Below are positions 22,443 to 32,956 of a DNA stretch of 64,000 nt, piece after piece (position 1 is the stretch's first letter; each line of letters begins with the position of its first letter). The translations under genes were made by a program, and so were the position numbers. The stretch lies in the NCBI GenBank assembly GCA_021432635.1, contig MU270106.1:128087-192086 (forward strand), in the 5' to 3' direction. The notes beneath the pieces were generated by a model. It did no database searches. It saw nothing but the letters and a program-made list of their open reading frames with translations, and was not told where the DNA came from. The DNA comes from Thozetella sp. PMI_491 (taxonomy: Eukaryota > Ascomycota > Sordariomycetes > Chaetosphaeriales > Chaetosphaeriaceae).

Positions 22443-23282
22443 ATGTGTGGCATCATCCTGCGGCACTACCTCAAGTGCAAGCACATGCGCTCCAACAAGC
22501 TCGCCTGCGCTTTCATGAACTCAGAATGGCTGTGCTTAGCGAACATGTTCACCTCGTATTGCGAGTTCAATGACATCTGCCCGCAGTGTCTTTGCTGGGC
22601 GTCGCCCCGGGAGCTTGACGAGCTCGAGGCCAACGACATGGGGCAGTCGCACTGGAAGAGCTGGGGTGTCGGCGGCCACCCGGAGTGGGAAGCCTACCGG
22701 CCTCTCGCCGTGCCCGCCGTCCTCCCGTGCGACCCGCTACCGCAGTGCGAAAACGATGCAGATTTCTCCGATGACTCGGATACCGAAGACGATATTAGTA
22801 GCCCAGATGAGAAAGAAGCGGTGGTTGACCATGGAAGCCAAGTTGCGGATAATGGTACTGTCTTTGGTAGCGAAGACATCGATGTCGGGCTGGACGGAGC
22901 GACTCTTGTTGCCGTGCGGACTCCAAGTGACGCCAGCGAAAGTCCCAGAAGAGCCAACTCAACAGGGCATCTCGACGGCATCAATCACAGGCCTGGCGAG
23001 GCACAGACGAGTACCATTGCAGACGCCACGGCTGCACGGACAAGTGTCCCATTGCCGGTGGAAGAGCTTGTATCTCCAGTAGAAGATGCTGGGACCCGCT
23101 CGTACCTGACGGTAGCACCCGTCGATTACAGTGGAAGTGACTGGGGTTCCTGGAGTGACACAGATTACGCGCCGACCGAGACGTTCTCGAGTCAGGAGGG
23201 GGATGCTGGCAATGTCGACTCGCCGACGACGGAGTGCTCGACATGCAACGAGCCGTTCGACCCTCAGCGGCCAAAACCATAG
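22443..23282 (+). CDS. Unassigned protein: Cys-rich N-terminus, acidic Ser/Thr-rich tail
   Basis: A single exon of 279 residues from the ATG at 22443 (MCGIILRHYLKCKHM). The first 70 residues contain eight Cys including YCEFNDICPQCLCW, which could be a small metal-binding fold, followed by a Trp-rich piece (HWKSWGVGG). From about residue 105 the chain is acidic and rich in Ser/Thr/Asp (SDDSDTEDDISSPDEKE) and ends with CSTCNEPFDPQRPKP. The frame is open 28 codons further upstream, but that stretch looks like leader sequence. No family recognised. It shares with the minus-strand neighbour a Cys-rich head and a disordered tail, although the sequences do not align by eye. Confidence 0.65.
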   Translation: MCGIILRHYLKCKHMRSNKLACAFMNSEWLCLANMFTSYCEFNDICPQCLCWASPRELDELEANDMGQSHWKSWGVGGHPEWEAYRPLAVPAVLPCDPLPQCENDADFSDDSDTEDDISSPDEKEAVVDHGSQVADNGTVFGSEDIDVGLDGATLVAVRTPSDASESPRRANSTGHLDGINHRPGEAQTSTIADATAARTSVPLPVEELVSPVEDAGTRSYLTVAPVDYSGSDWGSWSDTDYAPTETFSSQEGDAGNVDSPTTECSTCNEPFDPQRPKP

Positions 23283-23557
23283 GACAATCCTGATTCAGGT
23301 AAGGAGCGAGCCGAGCGAGACAGACGTTCTTACTGGACCGTCCCGTTGTCTCTCGGTCTCGTGCACGTATAGAATATAGCAAATAAATCTAAAACCTGTG
23401 AATAGAGAGTTGTGTTTATTGCACAATACGTCTCTGCCCGGCTGCACCAGTGACGCTAGAGTAAGCCTCCGAGACGCGGCGGCGTGTACAGACCCTAAGA
23501 CTTGGTATCTATTCAAGAAGCCAACAAAATGAAACATCGATGCGAAGAGCGGTCGCA

Positions 23558-24775
23558 TCACGCCTTTTTCCTTCCTCTCCGTTTCCGAACCGACGGCTCC
23601 GGCGACTCGGCCCGAACCTCGATGGAGCTCTCGCCGGGTTCCGGTACCTCTTCCTTGTCTACCTCCACGAGATCGCTCGAGCCCTTGCTAGCGCCGTCGT
23701 CGGCGAAGCTCTCGTTCGCATCGACCTGCTCGCCTAGAACTTCCTTCACGATGCGCTTTCCCTCATCCATCTCGCCGTTGATTGCGCCGCACGACATGCA
23801 TTTCCAGAGGCCGACGTCGGCGAGCGTCTTAGTGCCTGGCGGCGCCTGTCCGTTGACAAGGCGACACTGGTGGCAGATCAACACGTAGCGGTTCTTGGCC
23901 GCGGTCTCGTCCTCGCCCAGAAGCGTATCCAAGATGCGGTCGTACCAGTGCGCCTCAGCGGGCGTCAGCTTCATGGGCGGGTACGGGTTCGGCGGCGGAG
24001 GCCCGTAGGGTCCGAACGCGTTGGGCGCAAACTCGGCCGACGCCTCCGAAGCCACGCCGGCAGACACGGGGCGCTCGGGGCTGCCTGCAGCGGGGGAGAA
24101 GCGCTGCGACACGTCTCGGCGCTGGATATTCGCAGTGGGCGGCGGAGGGCCGGTGGTCCGACTGGGAGTTCCCCTATGCGGGCCTGGTCCCTGCTGTGTC
24201 TCCTCACCACCCTCCTCGTCGTCTTCGCCCTTCTTCCCTCCTTTCTTAGGCTTTGCCTCGGCCCCGCCGTACTTCTCGAGGAGCTCGAGGGTCGAGTCGT
24301 ACTTGGTGGCGTCCTTGAGCTTCTGGATGGTCTTGGCCCGCTCCTCCTGCTGGCCCTTGAGCTTCGCACCAAGCGCCTCGATGCGGTAGTTGAAGTAAGT
24401 CGAAGTAGCAGTGCGGATTACGTAGATTAGAGGAGGGCCACCGGACAAGCCCGTCCATTCCAGGGCGCCCATGTTCTTCCAGCCGACCACGAGGATGAGA
24501 ACGATGGCATAGACGAGATACCCGAAGCCGAGGTACAGGGTCCATAGCAGCCTCACACGGCGCGACGAAGCTCGGGTCTTGTCGAGTCGGGATTGGGTCG
24601 TGGCAATCTTGGCGGAGAGGGTCGAGAGCGCCTTCTCGAATGAGGCCGGCGAGTCGTTGCTTCGCTGTCGAGCGCTGGGTTAGCAATGCGTCTTGGATCC
24701 GGCGTACGCAGACAACATATGAGGAGGAGCTCAAGAGGGCGGTCTACATACCTTCCAGGGCCAGAATCCCGCCAT
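23558..24775 (-). CDS. Lunapark-family ER junction protein
   Basis: Two exons: 24775-24752 (only MAGFWPWK) and 24664-23558, with an 87-bp intron; 376 residues. After the start come a coiled-coil-forming segment (SPASFEKALSTLSAKIATTQ), two hydrophobic hairpins (LLWTLYLGFGYLVYAIVLILVVGW and PLIYVIRTATSTYFNYRI), a Lys/Glu-rich and Pro-rich linker, and the Lunapark zinc finger ICHQCRLVNG...GLWKCMSCG near residues 263-300. Lunapark proteins sit at three-way junctions of the tubular endoplasmic reticulum and stabilise the network. The C-terminus is acidic and ends in a basic RKRRGRKKA. Divergent from the golgin gene; both act in the early secretory pathway. The tiny first exon was placed by matching the family N-terminus. 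Confidence 0.9.
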
Positions 24776-25601
24776 ATTGGCAGCTGGCACGAGGGCGAGT
24801 GTTGAGGGGGTTTAGGTCTTGATTTCTGCCTGCGACGGGGTTCCGCGCCGAGGCAACGTCAGCAATAAAATAGTAGAAGCTCAGTCCCCTGCCGTGGTGA
24901 ACTGGGCAGCACCGAGTTCACAGCAAGAGGACCGGCTCAGAAGAAGAGCGCTGGGAGGGGAGGAGGTCGAAGTTGGCACCAGGCGTGGCAACAGCGACCG
25001 GAATCTGGGGAAGAGCTGAGCTGAAGCAAGAACGGCCAGCTCTGTGACCTCATCAAGCTCCTAAACCCTTGGGGGCAGGCGAGAAAAATCCTGCTGAGTC
25101 AGCTTGGAGAAGAAGGTGACACGTGCGCCCTCACAGCACAGCAGTCAGTGGACGCAGTCGCAGCAGCAGTTGCGGCGCTGCACTTGCGACAGGCCAGCAC
25201 TTGCGACAGGCCAGCAACGCCCGCTCCGCTTTCCGCTCTGGCCAACCACGCCAACGGGCAGGGACCCCTTGGGGGATCCGCCCCGTCCGTGCACATGGCA
25301 CTTGGGGGAATTTCACGTCTGGCGCTGGTCTTGGCCCGTCGGACCTGATGCTGCTGATGGAGTACAGGTGGCTTTGACAAGCTCGACGACGTTGCGCAAA
25401 CATCATCCCAAACAACCACCCGATTTCTCTAACCACAATTCTTTGAGCCCAGCGGCATGGCGAACTCTCGCTGATTGTCCAACAACCCCGCGAGAGTTCT
25501 GGAGCCCAACACCTGCCAATGCGCAGAGCCAGGCTGCAAGCAATCTACGTGTGAAAGCTGCTGCAGCGCCCGTTCCGTTTGCGAACGCCTTTTGAGCCGT
25601 C
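24776..25601. other. Divergent promoter, Lunapark / GRIP golgin
   Basis: About 825 bp shared between two secretory-pathway genes. It contains a perfect 17-bp direct repeat (25181-25214) and CA/GC-rich sequence. No gene recognised. Confidence 0.5.
25181..25214. repeat. 17-bp tandem duplication
   Basis: CACTTGCGACAGGCCAG occurs twice back to back (25181-25197 and 25198-25214) in the divergent promoter. Confidence 0.85.
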
Positions 25602-28600
25602 ATGTTCCAGGTGCGACCGCTCTCATTCCTATGCCCGTATCTCGGAGAGATGTGAAATCCACTAGCTTTGACCCTGAATTCCGCGTGCTGCATCTCGGAA
25701 TTTCCAGTTTTGCTAGCTATGTACCTTGGGCTAACACGATGGCAAAACGGCAGAGATTCAAGTCGGCCATCGACCAGCGCATCGCCGAGGAACAGGCTCG
25801 GGCCAAGGCCCAGGTTGCCCAGAGGGACGTCCAAACACCATCCGGCGGCCCGTCTGCACGGCGCTCCGGCTCCGTATCCCGAGGCTCGCCGGCGAAGGGC
25901 CAGCCGGCCGGGGCGAGGAAACCCCGTCCGAAGAAGCCTGCCGAAGACGACGCCAAGGACGCCAACGGCGATGGTGCCGCAAACCCCGACCCCGCTGTAT
26001 TCGAGGCTGCGTTTGTGATCGACGACGACGAGATGTCCACGTCAACGACGCCAGTCCCTGCCGAGCAGGAGAGGGAGAAGGAGACCCAGGATCCGGAGAA
26101 GGCTGCCCAGGCCTCCAGAGAGGAGGGGGATTCCAAGGCGAATGGCGAGAAGAATGAGGCCGGGAAGGAGGGAGCTGATGAGCCGGCCAAACCGTCAACA
26201 CCAGCCCCGGTCGAGCTTCCCCAGGAAGTTCGCGCCCGGCTGAGGAAGCTGGAGAAGCTCGAGAAGACATATCCCGGTACGCAAGAGAGCGCTGCAAAGA
26301 CGTTTCCTCTGTTTCCTAGCTGCTAACGTAATACAGAGCTACTGCGCTCGTACCGAGTCGCCCACGGCCGGGCCACCTCCATCGAACCCTTCGAGAAGGC
26401 GCTACGCGAGAACACCCCGCTCACTACGATCAAGGACCCCGATGCCCTCGTGGAATACCTCAACCAGCTCAACCTGAAGGGTGATATGGTCATGGACGAG
26501 TTCAAGCGGGTTTCGGCTGAGAAGGACACGTTCAAGAAGAAGGCCGAGGATGCTGAGAAAGAGTTGGCCGCGCTGAAGGAGGAGGTTGTCACACTCAAGG
26601 CTGCCGAAGCCGAGCGCGAAAAGGCCAAGGAAGAAGAGAAGTCCAAGGGCACGGATGCTTCAGACCAGGCCAAGGAGGGAGACGACATCTTTTCTTATGA
26701 TAATGAGCTCCCGCAGCTGCAGGCCGAGGTGGAAGCTAAGACGGAGGAGGTGTCGAAGCTGCGGGTGGAGGTCGGCAACTTGAAGGAGGAGCTCGCCCTC
26801 GCGAAAGAGCACAGCTCCGGCCTGGTCGAGAGTCTAGAGAATGCGACCCGGGAACTCAGCGAGTCACGGGACGCCGCGGCGGTCAAGGCCTCTGTCGAGG
26901 TGGAACTCGAGGCTCGCAAGACGGAGATCAAGGCTTTGGAAGAGCGCCTTGAGACATCCCAGACGAAGCTGAAGGACCTGCAGTCGAACCTCGAAAAGGA
27001 GAAGACGGAGTCGGCATCCGCCATCAAGGAGCGCGAATCGAAACTCGCCGCCGCTGCTACGAAGAACTCGGAGCTAGAAGGCGAAGTTGCTAAGATAACC
27101 GAGACGAAGACGGCGCTCGACAAGAAGATTGGCACTCTAACATCCGAGATCGAATCCCTCAAGAAGGCAAAGACCGAGGCCGAGGCGAAGATCGAAGAGC
27201 TTGACAAGAAGCTGCAGTCCGCCCCCGCGACTTCTCAAACCCCTACTGCTCCTACCACCCCTGCCACTCTTCAGGTTCCGGACACTGGCGCTGGCGGTGC
27301 TGCTGGGAAGAAGAACAAAAAGAAGAAGAAGAAGGGTGGCGCAGGAGCCAGCGCAACTGAGTCGTCCACTGCCGAGGCTGCTGAGGCGCCACCGCCCTCG
27401 CCAACTGAGGCTCAAGGACACGGCGAGCTGCAGGCCGAGATTGACCGCCTCAAGGAGGACATCTCCAGCAAGGACAAGCAGATCGAGAAGCTGTCGAAGC
27501 AGCGCAAGACGGAGGAGGATCTCCGGGAGGAGATTGAGAACCTCCAGGAGAACCTCATGACGATCGGGCAGGACCACGTCGAGGCGAAGGAGAAGATCAA
27601 GAGCCTGGAGAGCGAGAAGAAGGCATTGAAGGAGCGCATTGCCGAGCTCGAGAAGGAGCTCGAGACGTCGGCGTCAGCTGCCAAGACGAACAGCAAGCTA
27701 CAGGGCGAGTACGAGTCACTAAAGAACGAGTTTGACGACCTCAAGCTCAAGTCAGGCACGCTCCAGAGCGATCTGGCGGCGGCCCAGCAGCTAGCCCAAA
27801 GCCGCTACAAGGACCTCGCCGACCTACGCGAGGTGCTTACCAAGGCACAGCCCGAGCTCAAGAGCCTGCGGCAGGAGTCGGTTCTCCTCAAGACGACGAA
27901 GGAGGAGCTTGCCGCCAAGAACACCGAGCTTCGGAACCTCGAAAAGCGCGAGAAGGACCTCAAGACGGAGATTACACGGGCCCAGCGCCTGGCTTCGGAC
28001 CGCGAGGCTGAGATCAAGTCTCTCCACGACAAGGTCCAGGCAGAGACCAACGCGCGGCTACGGCTGGAGGATGAGAAGCGCATCGCCGGCCGCGACCTGC
28101 GTCGCTCCGAGGCTGAGAAGGTTGAGCTATCCTCGAAGGAGGAGAAGGCTTCGCGCGAATTGCAGCGCATCCAAGAAGAAGCCGCTAAGCTTCGCCCGCG
28201 CATCCAGGAGCTCGAAGAGGAAACGGCGCGCCTCAAGAAAGAGCAGGAGACACTAAAGGGGGATGCGGAGCTCAGGACGAGCCAGTACACCAACGCACAG
28301 AATCTGCTTGGCAGCATGCGCGACCAGACGGCCGAGCTGAGCGTCCAGCTGAAGGAGAGCCAGTCGCAGTGCGAGAGCCTCGACGAGGAGCTGGCTGAGA
28401 CGCGCAAGATGCTGGGCGAGCGCACGCGCGAGGCCGAGACGATGCGGCGGCTGCTCGCCGACGTGGACGAGCGCGCCGACTCCAAGGTCCGCGAGATGCG
28501 GTCCCGGATGGACGCCGCTGTCGAGGAGCGCGACCGGCTCGAGGACGAGTCCAGCACGCTGGCGCGGCGCAAAGCCCGCGAGACGGAGGAGCTGCGGCAG

Positions 28601-29243
28601 AAGATCCGCGACCTGGAACGCGAAGTCAAGTCGCTAGCGACCGAGAAGGACGACCTGGAGCAGAAGGAGAAGGAGTGGCGGCGGCGACGCGAGGAGCTCG
28701 AGGCCTACGAGGAGAAGGCCGGAGCCGAAGTCAGCGAGATGCGCACGACCGTGTCCAACCTACGCACAACGCTTGACGCTTCCGAGCAACAGGTCCGTGA
28801 CGCCGAAAAGCAGAAGGGCGAGCTGCGCCGCATGCTCGACGACTACCGTGTGCGCTACGACAAGATCACCAAGGATCTCAAGGCCGCCCAGGCCAAGCTA
28901 AGCTCCGCTACGATTGCCAGCTCTGGACGGAGCTCCATGGAGTCGGGCCGCTCGGGCACACCCGCCAACGGCGCGGGCCCAGCCGCTGGTGGCACCGACG
29001 TACTCTACCTCAAGACCATCCTACTGCAGTTCTTGGAGCAAAAGGACAACAAACTACGGGCCCAGCTGGTGCCGGTGCTGGGGAAGCTGCTCAAGTTCGA
29101 CAAGTAGGTGCCCTCCCTTACCCCGCCCCTTTTCCTGGCCAGTCGCGTTCGCCCCCCTACATGGATGCATGTGCTGACAGGCGTATCGCAGGTCTGATGA
29201 GCAGAAGTGGATGTCGGCAGTCCAGCACATCGCTGCTCGATAG
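25602..29243 (+). CDS. GRIP-domain golgin, Imh1-type
   Basis: Four exons: 25602-25610 (just MFQ), 25754-26276, 26337-29103 and 29192-29243, giving 1,116 residues. The micro-exon was chosen because fungal homologues begin MFQRxxxAIDxxIAEEQA and the join restores that. Residues 20-150 are polar and low-complexity; residues 165-215 are a conserved block (LEKTYPELLRSYRVAHGRA); 215-1040 are almost continuous coiled coil, broken by a Lys-rich patch (KKNKKKKKKGG) near 470. The C-terminus is a GRIP domain (VLYLKTILLQFLEQKDN...LVPVLGKLLKFDKSDEQKW), which binds Arl1-GTP at the trans-Golgi. The last exon supplies SDEQKWMSAVQHIAAR; without it the GRIP fold would be cut. Likely a tethering factor for endosome-derived vesicles. 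Confidence 0.88.
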
Positions 29244-29401
29244 CATCCCTGTTGGGCCGGGACTGCGAGTAGCTCACTCATGGCGCGACGCTGGAATGGA
29301 GGTGCATGCATCCCATGCCACGGTGGCAGTTGTAGAAGGGGTAAGCTTGCTATATGGGTACGCATGTGCCAGCGCGAGAAGCATGGGCACAGATGTGAGA
29401 G

Positions 29402-29438
29402 CGTGTGTGTGTGAGTGTGTGCGTGTGTGCGTGTGTGG
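29402..29438. repeat. GT microsatellite (imperfect)
   Basis: A run of GTGTGTGT units interrupted by GA and GC, just downstream of the golgin gene. Confidence 0.85.
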
Positions 29439-32400
29439 CAAGGCATGGTCTCGCCTGTCAAAGTGGTTTGCGCATAGCGATTGTATGTGGCGGGCGCGGA
29501 CCCTAGACTGGGCTAGAAGGATAATGTACTTTTACTGTGTACTCTGGCAATCTTTTTGATTCGCCAGCCGGGGAATTCCTTTGAAGATGGGAAACCCGGC
29601 GGCACCCAACCCAACAGACCCTGTCCTGCAACGCGTGTTGGTGCAAGGGTCTTGTTGCCCGACGACCCCTCCTTCCGTTAGCAATATGCCTCACGGAGGA
29701 CGACAGCCGTCGCTACCCATGGCGCGCTGCTGGCGGGTCTAGTTCGCCACCTCCAAGCCTCCCGAGGTATATCTACGTCTGGAGGCAGCTAGGCACTATG
29801 CAATACCTGTGCTGCGGTTTTGTGTAACCCCAAAACTCTTGAGCTGGGCGTCGCCCTCGTAGTCGCGTGGCACGAGGTGATAAGCTGTCCGTTCCTAGGT
29901 GGAGCGCCGCGGGTGTGTTGGGGGCTGCTCCTGATGCACGCCTCCAATAGAGCCCGTCTGTCGCCCGCCGCAGAGACCGGGAGCCCCTTGTGCGAAAACG
30001 GCGCCGGCGGCCCTGCTATTTCCTCGTCCTTCCCCCGCCAGAAGGGAAGCGAGCACCTAGCTCTTGCTCCGGACCTCGGGACAAGGACGAGGCTAAGAGA
30101 AGACGGCTAGGCCAAAGCTGTTGGCGGGAATTTACATATCTAGTCCAACGCGTGGAACTTCCGGATTCGTGTTTACTGGACGACTTGCGAGAAACCAGTG
30201 GCGGGGGAGGGGGGTTTGGGAGAAGTGAGGCCCTGTACTACGTCGCAGCGACCAGCAAGACAGAAAGCTCGTCCTTGCAGTTGAGGCAAAAGGAGAGGGG
30301 AAATATGATGCAACGCCCGGCGTGTCATTGTCCATCCCCCAATCTGGTACCCGTTCCTCCGTTTTAGATTCTGACGTTGCACTTGTTGCATGCCACTGAT
30401 TTGGCTCCCCCCGACCGTCTCGTCGCACAAAGCAAACAAACGGATTCCCGCCCACACGCCCGACCATCAGGGAAGCGCCAGACGACACCCTCTCATACCC
30501 CAACTGCCGGCAAAACGGCCGCATGGCGGCGGTGTGGTTGGACAACTAGCCGTGGTGTCCGGCCATCCCTGCCTGCCGGGTCTGACTGCCTGCCGGGGAA
30601 GCCATCCCGGTCATCGTTCGATCCTGCAGCTATGGAGCACTTTAAAAACCTTCTCCGGTGCAACCGGGGAGGGGAGGGGGGTACACCCAAAATAGCAAGC
30701 CTACCTCTGGCGAGCAAACAAGAAGAAATTCGCAAGGGAGCCGGCCTCCTTCAAAGTGGCAGCTTGCGCTGGTCTCACGGGCGTTTGCACGCCTCACTTT
30801 TGATGCGGGCAACGCCAGTTTGAGATGGGCGTCATGCGGCTGCGCCGGTTGATTGGCTATTTCGTATAAGCGAAAGATCGTCACGCCCCCAGTCCTCAGA
30901 GAGGGAGACAAAGACGCTCCTGCGCTGGGGACCGGCGTCAAGAAGCTCGAGCGGCTACGGCCTCTAGCCCCATGCATATGGGAAGTGACATGTCGAATGC
31001 GGTTGCTTTCGGAGCCGTATCGTCACGCGCCCTTGGGGAAGCATTTGAGGGCGACTCTCTTTTTCGCCAGCTCGCAAGCCAACCCGGCTACGGAAGTCCA
31101 GCCCCAGCGGGCTGCCGCGTGCCTCGCCGTGGAAAGACGCTGTAATCGCAGCTCTTGGTAACGAGTTCGCCATCCCACATCCCAGCTCCCTGCAATAGCT
31201 GCCGCGATTTATCGGCTCGCCCACGCTCGATGCAAGGACAACCCTTCCTCCCGCGCGGTCAGGCCTCCCAGGCTGTCTGGGGATTGATTTCCTGGTCCAG
31301 GGGGGCCCCTGCCTTCCGTTCTTACCCCGTCTCGATCTGGATCGAGATACGCCGATGGAGGTGAATCGGACCAGAGCCCTGTGCGAAAAGCGAGACCAGC
31401 AAGATATCCCTCTTAACTTGCCAAGGGCGACGCTGCGAAAGGCATGGAGCAACGCTGCGCACTAGTTTATTGGGAGATGACAAGCATGCGTAACTGCGCA
31501 TGGGGGGCGTCTTTCAGTCTCGCCCGGGCCGTACCTCATGGCGTGTTCGGGACTCCCCACCCACCTGCAGCACACCGGTTGCCCGATGGTGGTGTTGGCG
31601 TGGGAATATCTGAGTGTTCCAGACCTCGCTTCCAGCGCCCCCCCCTCTCCAGCTCGTCATTGATCTGGTGGCACGCAGCTAGCCATCCCCCTTCGGGTGC
31701 TTGGCCGTGACTTTTCTTGTTGCCTGGAGTCATATGCACCGCCTAACCGGGATTCGGCGTCTATCATGCCGCACATGGCATCGAGGAGCCGTCATGCGGC
31801 GCGAGCTCGCGGCTGGGAGCCCTCCAAGGGGGAGCGTCGAAGAAGTATAGCACAGCGCTGTACTGCAAGGCCGGGGCCCGGGAGGCTGGAACTTGTACTA
31901 CGGGCGAAATGGGGCGGTTCGAAGATCAGCGCGGTTTGATAGGAATGAGATAGGGGAATTTAAGCACACACCAAGGAGAGAGGCACAAGAGGAGGGGTCT
32001 GCAGGCATGACCACTGGCTCCCCTGTCAGTCAGCTTGCAGCGCAGAGGGCCTCAGAGCGGCAAGCAGCTTTGGCTGTTGGGATACTCGCGACGGAAGTGT
32101 AGGCCACTCTGGGGTGGAGAATGGGCGATCCCTCCCGCAACGTTCGACTGAGATCTTGCCATCGGCACATGAGAAGTGACAGAGTTCTTGAGGGGGGCGT
32201 GTACTTCAGCGGTTGAGCGCATGCCACGAAACAGGTCCGGACATTTTAGGAGGTGATGTGGTGATTACGGGCTAGGTTTTGTCCATTGAGCGAATACTCC
32301 GCACTCACTTGTCATACCATCCTCCCGGGAACACCTGGTCACACACGCATAAGGCCAGGACTATTGTTGCCCCCATCGTGGAGATGCCTGCCGGCAAGGT

Positions 32401-32890
32401 GCGTTTGCGTATGAAGACGCGTTTGGGGGGCCCAGGTCTGCATCCGCCTCTAACCCTTCGAATCGGAGTCCTGGGCTGGGATGCACGATGGTTCCCCCCT
32501 CAGTATTCCCGGAGCATGTCCACAACCCCGGCCGTGATACTTGCCATCCCCCCCAGCGCCGTGTCTCTCATCTCTGAAGTTTCCTTGGTCCGTGACTCAT
32601 CCCTGGTGTCATCGGCTTGAATACCATGGCTGCCGTCGTAAGACACACCTTCCGATTCCGTTCCGATTGCCTGCCGCCTCTATCACGAACTGCACAAAGA
32701 AACTGCGCCAGTCGGACGGAGCCGTGCTGGCTTATAGCTGACAATTCACCAGGGCAGGGGTGGGGTGGGGGTTCGGGGGATACTTGTATAGGGCATGGAG
32801 ATATCATAAAGGGGACAGACCACTGCCTTCCTCAGCCCCTCAGCCCCCATTGGTATTTACTGATTATTCCAACGGTCTCTTGTCGTATTT

Positions 32891-32899
32891 CGGCTTCCG
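32891..32899. promoter_or_regulatory. CGG-N3-CCG element before the ring-cleaving dioxygenase gene
   Basis: CGGCTTCCG lies 58 bp upstream of the ATG at 32957. Inverted CGG/CCG half-sites are the usual targets of dimeric Zn2Cys6 regulators, and such a regulator is encoded 7 kb away. A second site with the same spacing stands at 37562-37570. The spacing match is suggestive only. Confidence 0.25.
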
Positions 32900-32956
32900 C
32901 TGTATCTGAAATTTCATACTGGACACAGTGTCGTTTCTATTCTTATAATATTAGAC

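Larger units (their letters stand above)
29244..32956. other. 3.7-kb gene-free region before the catabolic cluster
   Basis: Both strands carry only short, overlapping open frames with no family-like sequence. It includes a GT-rich microsatellite (29402-29438) and, near the right end, a CGG-N3-CCG element (32891-32899). It separates housekeeping-type genes from the catabolic cluster and may be the long promoter of the ring-cleaving dioxygenase gene. A non-coding RNA cannot be excluded. Confidence 0.45.

Noticed and set aside
25739-26326. Start of the golgin at the ATG at 25739
   Set aside because: The MFQ micro-exon at 25602 with a good donor, a GCTAAC branch site and the family N-terminus fits better.
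27805-28629. Ser/Arg-rich 274-codon frame on the minus strand
   Set aside because: Shadow of the coiled-coil codons of the golgin; low-complexity Ser runs arise from reversed Glu/Lys codons.
29500-32800. Possible small genes between the golgin and the ring-cleaving dioxygenase
   Set aside because: Frames up to 160 codons exist in all directions, but none shows a domain, signal peptide or plausible intron pattern.
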